Assembly: GCA_963728545.1 (NCBI GenBank)
Contig: CAVSKO010000003.1
Location: forward strand, 1,488,001-1,552,000
DNA: 64,000 bases
Source of the DNA: DASUNP01 sp963728545
GTDB lineage: Bacteria; Acidobacteriota; Blastocatellia; UBA7656
Direction of reading: 5' to 3'
This document shows, piece after piece, positions 1 through 9,515 of the stretch. The notes under the pieces were generated by a model. The model was not told where the DNA came from and did not search any database. It worked only from the letters and a program-made list of their open reading frames with translations. Numbering within the stretch: the first letter of the stretch is position 1; the number at the start of each line of letters is the position of its first letter. The position numbers and the translations under genes were made by a program.

Positions 1-545
1 ATGCGGTGAGTTACTACTTTCCCCGCGTTGATGACCAGGTATTTAAGCACCTCGAACTCTTTCGGGGTCAGCTTCACCTCTTTGCCTGCCACCACGACGC
101 GGCGCTCGTCAATCTTTATAGTCAGGTCGCCGACTTCGAGCAGGTCGCTGTCAGGCTCTGAGGCCATCGCGCGACGGAGCACGGCCCGCACTCTCGCCAA
201 CAGCTCGTCCATTCCGAATGGCTTTGTCACATAGTCGTCCGCGCCCGCATCGAGCGCGGCCACTTTATCTCTTTCCCCGCCCTTGGCCGAAAGTACTATG
301 ATCGGCACCCGGGCAAACTCGCGCACGCGGCGGCACACTTCAAGCCCCGTCATTCCGGGCATCACCATATCGAGTATGACGATGTCGGGCATCTCTTTGC
401 GTATCTCTTCCAGAGCCTGGTCGCCGTCAGAAGCGGTCCTCACTTCATAGCCGCGAGCGGGCAGCCCGGCCCTCATCACGCGCAAGATTTGAGGCTCGTC
501 GTTAACGACCAGGACCAGCGGTTTTTTATTCGCGCCTTCTGCCAT
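1..545 (-). CDS. kdpE: KdpE response regulator, 3' end outside the window
   Basis: OmpR-family response regulator expected to activate kdp transcription. The translation from the ATG at 545 shows a receiver domain with the phospho-acceptor in DIVILDMVMPGMTG, the switch region IIVLSAKGG and the conserved lysine in VTKPFG, followed by the start of a winged-helix output domain (LTPKEFEVLKYLV). The acidic pair at the N terminus reads Val-Asn-Asp-Glu, so one of the two metal-binding acidic residues is Asn; this may or may not matter. The gene starts 4 bases behind the stop of the kdpD C-terminal gene, which fixes it as the last visible gene of the kdp operon. It is truncated at the C terminus by the window edge. 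Confidence 0.92.
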   Translation of the reverse strand, partial: MAEGANKKPLVLVVNDEPQILRVMRAGLPARGYEVRTASDGDQALEEIRKEMPDIVILDMVMPGMTGLEVCRRVREFARVPIIVLSAKGGERDKVAALDAGADDYVTKPFGMDELLARVRAVLRRAMASEPDSDLLEVGDLTIKIDERRVVVAGKEVKLTPKEFEVLKYLVINAGKVVTHR

Positions 546-549
546 GCGG

Positions 550-2088
550 TTACTCTGCGGCTGCCATAGGCTCTGAAGCCTCTTTGACCTCGACCGGAAG
601 GGTGAAAGTAAAAGCGGCCCCCTCGCCTACACTGCTTTCAACCCAAATCTTGCCGCCGTGCGCTTCGATGATTCCTCGCGCGATGGCAAGCCCCATCCCT
701 GTCCCTGTGCTGCGGTGTTGATGACGGCTGCGAAAGAATTTATCGAAGACATGATCGATCTCGTCGGGCGCGATACCCGGCCCCCGGTCTTTGACGCTTA
801 TGCTCAACTGATCCTCTTTGATGTTTGCTTCAAGCAGAATGTCCGACCCGGCGGGCGAGTACTTGGCGGCGTTCCCAACGATATTCGCAAGGGCTTCGAC
901 TACCAAACGCGAATCGATCTTCACAAGGGTTTCAGCATCACCTGGTTCGATAATAACGTGATGATTGCGTCGAGCATCCAGACGGTCGAGTACGCTGTTA
1001 AAGACCTCGCGCATGGAGACCCACTCCTTTGACAGTCGCAGCTCTCCGGCATCGATGCGCGCCATCTCCAGAAGGTTTTGGACCAGCCGCGTCAACCGGC
1101 TCACCTCTTCGCTTATGATGACATGAAATTCGTGCAGCGCCGATTTGTCCCACTCAATATCGCTCTGAAGAAGATTATCTACAGCCGCGCGTATCGATGT
1201 CAGCGGGGTGCGCAAATCGTGAGATACCGAAGCGAGCAAGGCCGACTTTAACTCATCGCTTTGTCTCAGCGCTTCCGTCCGGCTGACCTCTTGAAGAAAG
1301 CGAGCGCGCTCAAGGGCGAGCGCGACCAGACCTGCGATAGCTTCTAACGTCGTGCGCTCAAGCCTGCGCGACACAAGCACCATAACGCCGATCGATTTCA
1401 CTCCTACTTTCAGAGGGACGTAAGCAGTAGCCTGGCGAGTATCGGCCCCGTCGCTTTTTTCATCGAAAAACTTTTCGCCCGCGATACGAGTCTCACCGGA
1501 AGCGAGAGTTCTTTTGACCTCCGCCATGTCGGGTGTGAAATGGCCGGCAGAAACGAACTCGACAGCCACTGCGACCCGTTGCCACGCGCCTTCGCCCGCA
1601 GGCGCGAAGACCGCGCAGTAATCGAACCCGAACACATCGACCACTTGCCGGGCTATTGATGAGACGGCCGTTTCGGAATCGGGCGTCGCTATGATGGTTC
1701 GGCTCAGCTCATACAGCTTCCAGACCTCTTCCCTACGTCGCTCCGCGTCGCGGGCGCGGGCGCGGGCGCGCGCCGAAAGCTGGCTCGCGATGACGGCAGT
1801 AATCAGGAACGCAAAGAGCGCCACCCAGTTCTGCGGGTCATGGACTGTCAACGCGCCGACGGGAGGAAGGAAGAAGAAGTTAAAACAGAGCATCCCTAAA
1901 GCCGATGCCAGAATGCTCGGGCCTAGTCCCTGCGTCGAAGCCGCAAGCAAGACGACGAGCAGGAGCGACAACGCTACGGTGGTAGAGTTGACGCCAGTGA
2001 GAATAAATTTGTAGAAGCCCGCCACAGCCAGCACGCCGGTGGCGGCGAGCAGATAACCGGACGCCTTTTGCCATCGCATTCGATTCAT
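550..2088 (-). CDS. kdpD: KdpD C-terminal half: DUF4118-GAF histidine kinase
   Basis: This 512-aa protein corresponds to the second half of a normal KdpD of about 900 aa. It begins with a membrane domain of the DUF4118 type (hydrophobic segments within about residues 10-105), then a GAF-like domain (about 130-265), a HisKA domain with the H-box SVSHDLRTPL (His290) and a HATPase domain with the DRGPGIAP and GTGMGLAIARG boxes. It should autophosphorylate and pass the phosphate to KdpE, whose gene follows 4 bases downstream. The start at 2088 has no obvious Shine-Dalgarno sequence. The N-terminal Kdp and Usp domains are encoded by the separate gene just upstream (2141-3298), and a palindromic repeat lies between the two. 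Confidence 0.9.
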   Translation of the reverse strand: MNRMRWQKASGYLLAATGVLAVAGFYKFILTGVNSTTVALSLLLVVLLAASTQGLGPSILASALGMLCFNFFFLPPVGALTVHDPQNWVALFAFLITAVIASQLSARARARARDAERRREEVWKLYELSRTIIATPDSETAVSSIARQVVDVFGFDYCAVFAPAGEGAWQRVAVAVEFVSAGHFTPDMAEVKRTLASGETRIAGEKFFDEKSDGADTRQATAYVPLKVGVKSIGVMVLVSRRLERTTLEAIAGLVALALERARFLQEVSRTEALRQSDELKSALLASVSHDLRTPLTSIRAAVDNLLQSDIEWDKSALHEFHVIISEEVSRLTRLVQNLLEMARIDAGELRLSKEWVSMREVFNSVLDRLDARRNHHVIIEPGDAETLVKIDSRLVVEALANIVGNAAKYSPAGSDILLEANIKEDQLSISVKDRGPGIAPDEIDHVFDKFFRSRHQHRSTGTGMGLAIARGIIEAHGGKIWVESSVGEGAAFTFTLPVEVKEASEPMAAAE

Positions 2089-2101
2089 TATAACAGTGCT
2101 C

Positions 2102-2152
2102 AGTGTGCAGCAGGCAGTAGGCTGATTAACTGCCTACTGCCTACTGCACACT
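2102..2152. repeat. Near-perfect inverted repeat at the kdpD split point
   Basis: Two 21-base arms (2102-2122 and 2132-2152) are complementary at 20 of 21 positions around a 9-base spacer. The core word GCCTACTGCCTACTGC is itself partly repeated. The right arm supplies the last codons and the TAG stop of the kdpD N-terminal gene, so the repeat forms the actual gene boundary. It may be a dispersed palindromic element that split kdpD. Confidence 0.85.
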
Positions 2153-3298
2153 CTTCTGATGGTCGGCGGGAATCACCTGGATGGCGGCATCTTTGACCTC
2201 TGCCAAAAAACGATTCAGCACAGAGCCGTGCAGAAGGATGTCCCACCGAGAGCGCGCCGATTGCCCGAATATTACATGGCTGATGCCTTCGCGCCGGGCG
2301 AACTCGACGAGGGCGTCCGCCGCGCGCTTCGCTTTCAATCGCACGACAGTCGCGCCAAGCTCTTCGGCCATCCGAAGAGTCTCGGCAAGCTGATGAGCGT
2401 TTTCCGGCTTTATGCTTGAAGCATTTTCGTGAGGCGTCTCGACGTAAACCGCGTACCAGACGGCTCCCAACCGGCCCGCTATGCGCGAGCCCGCGCGCAA
2501 TAATTTTTTTGCCGTCTGGTTCGACGATATGCAGACCATAACTTTTTCAGGTATGTGCGCAGGCTCAAGCCCCTCGCGCGAGCGATACTGCGCGGCCTTC
2601 GATCCCACCTCTTCGGCCACGGCGCGCAACGCAAGCTCGCGCAGAGTCAATAGATTCCCTTTGCGAAAAAAGTTTGTGAGCGCCTGCTCGATCTTTTCAG
2701 GCTTGTAAATCTTCCCCTGCTTGAGCCGCGTGCGAAGCTCGTCTACGGTGACGTCTACGTTGACCACTTCGTCCGCCCGCTTGAGAAAGCTGTCGGGCAC
2801 AGTCTCGCGCACGCGCACGCCCGACGAGCGCGCGACCGTGTCGTTGAGAGTCTCCAGGTGCTGTATGTTGACCGCCGTGAAGACGCTGATCCCTGAGTCG
2901 AGCAGGTCCAGCACATCCTCAAAACGTTTCTTGTTTTTAGAGCCGGGAACGTTTGTGTGCGCCAGTTCATCCACCAGGGCTATTTCAGGCTTGCGCTCGA
3001 TAATCGCATCAACGTCCATCTCTTCCAACACTACGTTGCGATAGGAAACCTTTTTGCGCGGTATGCCCTCCAGGTCGCGTATCTGTGATTCGGTGCCCGC
3101 CCGCCCGTAAGTTTCAACGAAGCCGATAACAATGTCATAACCCTGGCTGCGAAGCAGGTGCGCGTCTTCGAGCATCTGGTAGGACTTGCCGACACCAGGA
3201 GCCGCTCCGATATAGATGCGCAGCCGCGCGCGTTGCTCCTGCTCAAGCGTAGCAAGGAGAGATTCGGCGCTCGGTCTTGCTTCGGCTTCTCTAGTCAT
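2141..3298 (-). CDS. kdpD: KdpD N-terminal half: Kdp sensor domain plus Usp domain
   Basis: This 385-aa protein holds the N-terminal cytoplasmic part of KdpD. A Walker A motif GAAPGVGKS is at residues 31-39, followed by the family signatures VDELAHTN and VNIQHLE, and then a universal-stress-protein domain (about 250-375) with the typical FARREGISHVIFGQSARS end. It contains no membrane segment and no kinase domain. In ordinary KdpD these domains are fused to the membrane and kinase part; here that part is the next gene (550-2088), 52 bases downstream. The final residues and the stop codon lie inside an inverted repeat. The two proteins may act as a two-piece sensor; N-terminal-only KdpD proteins are known in some bacteria. 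Confidence 0.9.
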   Translation of the reverse strand: MTREAEARPSAESLLATLEQEQRARLRIYIGAAPGVGKSYQMLEDAHLLRSQGYDIVIGFVETYGRAGTESQIRDLEGIPRKKVSYRNVVLEEMDVDAIIERKPEIALVDELAHTNVPGSKNKKRFEDVLDLLDSGISVFTAVNIQHLETLNDTVARSSGVRVRETVPDSFLKRADEVVNVDVTVDELRTRLKQGKIYKPEKIEQALTNFFRKGNLLTLRELALRAVAEEVGSKAAQYRSREGLEPAHIPEKVMVCISSNQTAKKLLRAGSRIAGRLGAVWYAVYVETPHENASSIKPENAHQLAETLRMAEELGATVVRLKAKRAADALVEFARREGISHVIFGQSARSRWDILLHGSVLNRFLAEVKDAAIQVIPADHQKSVQ

Positions 3299-3306
3299 CG
3301 GTCGAA

Positions 3307-4743
3307 TTATATCGCAGCCCTCACGCTCGCAGGCCCGCCGACCGGAAGCGTGAATGAAAAGGTTGTGCCCTCGCCGACGCGGCTCTCTACGAGTATCTGG
3401 CCGCCCTGGGCTTCTACGAGCCGCCTGGCCAGGGCGAGGCCCAGTCCCGTCCCGCCGCTCGGACGGTCGCCTACACGGCTGAAGCGCGTGAATATATCAG
3501 GTAAAAACTCTTCGGGTATGCCTTCGCCCGTGTCGCGCACGCTGAAGAATACGCGGGCGGCGCGCTCCGTAGCTTCGATTGTCACCGTCCCGTCGCGCGG
3601 GGTGTGGCGCAATGCGTTCGACAGCAGGTTATCAAAGATTCGCCGGACCGCCTGCCGGTCGGCGACCACCCAGGGCAGATCGGACCAGACCTTGTTTTCG
3701 AGTTTGATATGCTTGCTTTCAGCCGTGGACCGAAATCGATCCACAGCCGTTCTCGCAACGTCTACGGGCCGCAGCCGTTCAGTAGAAAGGCGGCGGGTGC
3801 CCGATTCCATTTCGGCAAGCTCTAACAGGTCTGCCATGATCTCTTCAAGCTGCTCGGCATTATTTCTCGCGGCCAGCAGCAGCTCGGCCTGAGTGTCGTC
3901 TATCTCCCCCGCGTAGCCTTCTATCAAGGCGTGCAGCGCAAGCTGGAGGCTGTGAAGCGGCTCTCCGAGCTTGCTTGAAGCGACCGATATAAACTCGGTC
4001 TTTATCTTATCGACCTCTTTTATCGAGGTGATGTCTTCGAGGACCGTGACCGCGCCAAGCAACCTGCCGTCTTCGTCGCGCATAGGCGTTGTGCGCAATC
4101 GAAAGCTCTTTGCCGCTCCGCCCACCTGCACCGGCACGAGCGCGGCTTCGTCTTCCGCAGCAACAGGTCGCTGCATGCTGACGGCATTTTTAACCGCTCC
4201 GAGTATTTGCTCTCCGCCCGCGAGGCCCGAAAGCGATAGCTCGCCCGTCTCTTCATAACCGTTGCGAGACGCGGTGAATAGATGGCTTGCGGCCTGATTA
4301 ATCTTCAGCACGTGGCCTCCGGCGTCCGTCACGATCACCGGCTCGTAGATGGAATCGATCACGGCGTCCGATTTTTTCTGCTCTATCAACAAGCGCCAGT
4401 AATCGGATTTGCGAAGGTCGCGCAACCGCGCCGCCATGCGGTTAAACTCGGACGCGAGCACGCCTATCTCATCTTGCGATCGAACCTCGATATGTTGGTC
4501 AAGGTCGCCTTCCGCTATCAGCCGGGCCTTCTCGGTGAGCGCAGTGATAGGGTCTACGATGTAGCCTGTAAATCGCCACGCGAATACAAGGGCGAGAGCT
4601 ACGGCCAGGACCGCGATGCCTATTGCAGAGACTTCGGCACGGCCACTCTTCGCAAGGTGGTAGAGCGCCCACAAAGTCACCGCCAGTATGATGACGATCA
4701 GCAAGCCATAGCTGAACGCGAGTTTTCTTCTGAGGCCAGGCAT
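3307..4743 (-). CDS. Histidine-kinase-like protein lacking the phospho-acceptor His
   Basis: The 478-aa protein has two N-terminal membrane helices with almost no loop between them, a HAMP linker (about 58-112), a PAS-like domain (about 125-235), a HisKA-like dimerisation helix and a well-preserved HATPase domain (FDNLLSNALRH, DTGEGIPEE, GGTGLGLALARR). The H-box reads ASSKLGEPL where ASHELRTPL is usual, so residue 257 is Ser instead of His and the following Arg-Thr is Gly-Glu. It should bind ATP but not autophosphorylate in the standard way. It sits between kdpC (6 bases) and the kdpD N-terminal gene (8 bases), so it is part of the kdp transcript and may act as a regulator or scaffold for the split KdpD. 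Confidence 0.85.
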   Translation of the reverse strand: MPGLRRKLAFSYGLLIVIILAVTLWALYHLAKSGRAEVSAIGIAVLAVALALVFAWRFTGYIVDPITALTEKARLIAEGDLDQHIEVRSQDEIGVLASEFNRMAARLRDLRKSDYWRLLIEQKKSDAVIDSIYEPVIVTDAGGHVLKINQAASHLFTASRNGYEETGELSLSGLAGGEQILGAVKNAVSMQRPVAAEDEAALVPVQVGGAAKSFRLRTTPMRDEDGRLLGAVTVLEDITSIKEVDKIKTEFISVASSKLGEPLHSLQLALHALIEGYAGEIDDTQAELLLAARNNAEQLEEIMADLLELAEMESGTRRLSTERLRPVDVARTAVDRFRSTAESKHIKLENKVWSDLPWVVADRQAVRRIFDNLLSNALRHTPRDGTVTIEATERAARVFFSVRDTGEGIPEEFLPDIFTRFSRVGDRPSGGTGLGLALARRLVEAQGGQILVESRVGEGTTFSFTLPVGGPASVRAAI

Positions 4744-4749
4744 TATCTC

Positions 4750-5343
4750 CTACCTCGACGCAGAATCCGGCACGGGCCGAAGCCCGTCGAGCGCAAGGTT
4801 CAACATGAGCACGTTGACGCGCGGCTCGCCCAGCACGGCCAGTTGTCTGCCTTCCGTATGCTCGCGGACGAGCCGCCGCACTTCCGTCTCGCTCAAGCCG
4901 CGCTCGCGAGCGACGCGCGGCGTTTGAAACTCAGCCGCCGCAGGCGTGATGTGCGGGTCAAGCCCCGATGCCGAAGCCGTCACCATATCTACAGGAACAG
5001 GCGAAGCCGGGTTCTCTTCGCGCACGGCTTCGGCAGCCTCTTTAACATTATTTAAGAGCTTCTGATTCGTAGGCCCCAGGTTCGTTCCGCTCGACGCCGC
5101 CGCGTCATACCCCGCGCCCGCCGCCGAAGGGCGAGAATGAAAATAGCCCGGCCCCGAAAACGGCTGGCCTATCAAACGCGAGCCGATCACCTTGCCGTCC
5201 CGTTCAATCAAGCTCCCTGCCGCCTTGTCAGGAAACAAGACCTGCGCCAGCCCCGTCACTACAAGCGGGTAGACCACGCCCGTCAGCACTGTCATGATAA
5301 TAATCATCATGATTGCCGGATAAATCTGTTTGCTTAAATTCAT
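4750..5343 (-). CDS. kdpC: Potassium-transporting ATPase subunit KdpC
   Basis: A 197-aa single-span membrane subunit of the KdpFABC potassium pump. The N terminus has one transmembrane helix (about residues 10-33, ending TGVVYPLVVTGLAQVLFP) followed by family motifs: SRLIGQPFSGPGYFHSRPS, YDAAASSGTNLGPTN and, near the C terminus, ASGLDPHITPAAAEFQTPRVA. The length is normal for the family. It lies 16 bases behind kdpB and 6 bases before the next gene, consistent with operon expression. Confidence 0.96.
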   Translation of the reverse strand: MNLSKQIYPAIMMIIIMTVLTGVVYPLVVTGLAQVLFPDKAAGSLIERDGKVIGSRLIGQPFSGPGYFHSRPSAAGAGYDAAASSGTNLGPTNQKLLNNVKEAAEAVREENPASPVPVDMVTASASGLDPHITPAAAEFQTPRVARERGLSETEVRRLVREHTEGRQLAVLGEPRVNVLMLNLALDGLRPVPDSASR

Positions 5344-5359
5344 CTCTCCCCTCCCCGCG

Positions 5360-7483
<2,124 letters not shown>

Positions 7484-7493
7484 AACACCTCAC

Positions 7494-7525
7494 AATTTGA
7501 AATTTGAGATCTCAAATTTCAAATT
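7494..7525. repeat. 32-base perfect palindrome between kdpA and kdpB
   Basis: The 16-base half-site AATTTGAAATTTGAGA is followed directly by its exact reverse complement. It is AT-rich in a GC-rich operon, fills most of the kdpA-kdpB gap and touches the first base of the kdpA stop codon. In the transcript it could form a long stem that modulates the KdpA:KdpB ratio or mRNA decay. It could also simply be a dispersed palindromic repeat. Confidence 0.9.
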
Positions 7526-9309
7526 CAAAACATCGCTCCCACTTTCATCAGGAAGTGCTCCACTATCGGTCCAAGCGACAGGACTGGAAAGAAAGTTAGC
7601 GCGCCCACGATCAATATCACGCCGATCAACAGCACTACGAAAAGCGGCGTGTGTACGGGGAACGTGCCGGCCGAAGCGGGCGCGATCTTTTTGGCCGCAA
7701 GGCTTCCGGCTATGCCCATCATCGGTATGATCATCAAGAAACGCCCTATGAGCATCGCTAAGCCTAACGTCGTGTTGTACCAGTAAGTGTTGACCGTGAT
7801 ACCGCCGAACGCGGAGCCGTTATTGCCCGTAGCCGACACGTAAGCGTAGACCATCTCTGACAATCCGTGCGGCCCGGCGTTGTTGATCTTCGTCGCGCCA
7901 TAAGGTACGACGCTCGACCACGCCGAAAAGAGCAGTATCGATAGCGCGAAGATCAGCGCGTAAAGCATCGCCAGCTTCACTTCTTTAGCCTCGATCTTCT
8001 TGCCCAGGTATTCCGGCGTGCGGCCCACCATCAGGCCCGCGATAAAGACCGTCAGCACTACCATCACAAGCATTCCGTACAGACCCGCGCCCACTCCGCC
8101 GACGATCACCTCTCCGAGCATGATGTTCAGCAGCGGGATCATCCCGCCGATGGGCGTGTAGGAATCGTGCGTAGAGTTGACCGCGCCGCACGAAGCGTCT
8201 GTCGTCACGGTGGCGAAAAGCGCGGAGTTCATTATGCCGAAGCGGACTTCTTTGCCTTCCATGTTGCCGCCCGATTGAGCGACGCCGACGGCGTCAGTTG
8301 CCGCTTGCGCTACGTTGTGTTGATAGAAGTTCGGATTGCCTTTCGCTTCGAAATAGTAGACCGTAAAAAAGCCCGCTAAGAAAAGCGCCAGCATCGCCGA
8401 AAGCACCGCCCAGCCGTGTTTCTGGTTGCCGGTCATACGACCGAGCGTATAAGTAAGCCCCGCGCCGAGCGCGAAGATAGCCAGCATCTCTATGAAATTC
8501 GAGAGCGGCGTCGGGTTTTCAAACGGGTGAGCCGAGTTCGCATTAAAGAAACCGCCGCCGTTTGTGCCAAGCTGTTTGATTATCTCTTGAGAGGCGACCG
8601 GCCCCTGGGCTATGACTTGATCGGTCCTCGTCTCGGTCGCGTTGTCGTCGTTTTCGACTTCCAACTGTTGTGCTTCGACCAGAGTTGCCTGCGTGTAAGG
8701 CTTGAAGTTTTGCACCACGCCTTGAGAGACGAGCGCGAGCGCGCCGATCAGGCAAAACGGGAGCAGCACGTACAGGGTGCAGCGTGTAAGGTCGACCCAG
8801 AAATTGCCGACCGTCTTCGCCTGGCGACGCGCAATCCCGCGAATAAAGACTATGGCGAGCGCAATACCCGTGGCGGCGGAGACGAAATTATGCACGGCCA
8901 GCCCCGACATCTGCACCAGATAGCTCATCGTCGATTCGCCCGAATAAGCTTGCCAGTTCGTGTTCGTCGTAAAGCTGACCGCAGTGTTGAAAGCCAGATC
9001 GGGATTTACGCCCGCGAACTCTTGCGGGTTGAGCGGCAGGTAATATTGTAGCCGCTGTAGCCCGTAGAGCAGAATCAGCCCGGCCAGGTTGAACATCAAC
9101 ATCGCTGCGGTGTAGACGGTCCAGTGCTGTTCCGATTTTTCATCTACGCGGCAGATGCGATATATCAACCGCTCGACGGGGCCGAGCAGTTTGCTTAAGA
9201 GCGTCGGCTCGCCCGAAAAGACTTTGGACATGAAAACGCCGAGCGGTTTTGTCACCGCGAGCAAGACCACAACAAATATTGCGAGTTGTAAAAACCCATT
9301 AGCCGTCAT
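7525..9309 (-). CDS. kdpA: Potassium-transporting ATPase subunit KdpA
   Basis: The 594-aa polytopic membrane subunit binds and translocates potassium. The four selectivity-loop regions are recognisable: TNTNWQAYSGE, LGTNGGGFFNANSAHPFENP, TTDASCGAVNSTHDS and ATGNNGSAFGG. It is slightly longer than the roughly 557-aa E. coli protein. The start at 9309 lies 12 bases behind kdpF. It is the first large gene of the pump and is followed by kdpB. Confidence 0.97.
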   Translation of the reverse strand: MTANGFLQLAIFVVVLLAVTKPLGVFMSKVFSGEPTLLSKLLGPVERLIYRICRVDEKSEQHWTVYTAAMLMFNLAGLILLYGLQRLQYYLPLNPQEFAGVNPDLAFNTAVSFTTNTNWQAYSGESTMSYLVQMSGLAVHNFVSAATGIALAIVFIRGIARRQAKTVGNFWVDLTRCTLYVLLPFCLIGALALVSQGVVQNFKPYTQATLVEAQQLEVENDDNATETRTDQVIAQGPVASQEIIKQLGTNGGGFFNANSAHPFENPTPLSNFIEMLAIFALGAGLTYTLGRMTGNQKHGWAVLSAMLALFLAGFFTVYYFEAKGNPNFYQHNVAQAATDAVGVAQSGGNMEGKEVRFGIMNSALFATVTTDASCGAVNSTHDSYTPIGGMIPLLNIMLGEVIVGGVGAGLYGMLVMVVLTVFIAGLMVGRTPEYLGKKIEAKEVKLAMLYALIFALSILLFSAWSSVVPYGATKINNAGPHGLSEMVYAYVSATGNNGSAFGGITVNTYWYNTTLGLAMLIGRFLMIIPMMGIAGSLAAKKIAPASAGTFPVHTPLFVVLLIGVILIVGALTFFPVLSLGPIVEHFLMKVGAMF

Positions 9310-9321
9310 GACGGTTCCTCT

Positions 9322-9411
9322 CTAGAACTTCTCAGGCTTGAGCAGCGCATACAGCAAGTAGACCAGCAATGCCAGCGCCATCAGCCCCGTGATTATGTAT
9401 TCAATGTTCAT
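9322..9411 (-). CDS. kdpF: KdpF, small potassium-ATPase subunit
   Basis: A 29-aa reading frame starting at 9411 encodes one hydrophobic helix, MNIEYIITGLMALALLVYLL, followed by YALLKPEKF. The position directly before kdpA and the Leu-Lys-Pro-Glu-Lys-Phe end are typical of KdpF, which stabilises the KdpABC complex in the inner membrane. It is short enough to be missed by automatic gene finding. The gap to kdpA is 12 bases. Confidence 0.9.
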   Translation of the reverse strand: MNIEYIITGLMALALLVYLLYALLKPEKF

Positions 9412-9421
9412 TTGCCCACTC

Positions 9422-9505
9422 CTACACGCGCTCGCAAAAGCGCACGTACCAGAAACATAAACCGAAGAAGATCAAAACCAGGGCCATGAAGATGATGTCT
9501 AACAT
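9422..9505 (-). CDS. 27-aa single-span membrane peptide upstream of kdpF
   Basis: An ATG at 9505 stands just behind a strong ribosome binding site (GGAGGAG) and opens a 27-aa frame, MLDIIFMALVLIFFGLCFWY followed by VRFCERV. It has one hydrophobic helix and a short, mostly basic tail. It lies between the porin gene (10 bases) and kdpF (10 bases), on the same strand. From memory, similar tiny frames ending in Arg-x-Cys-Glu/Asp-Arg-Leu/Val occur before kdpF in other GC-rich genomes, but this could not be checked here. A second small regulatory or structural peptide of the pump is a reasonable guess. Confidence 0.65.
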   Translation of the reverse strand: MLDIIFMALVLIFFGLCFWYVRFCERV

Positions 9506-9515
9506 TTCTCCTCCA

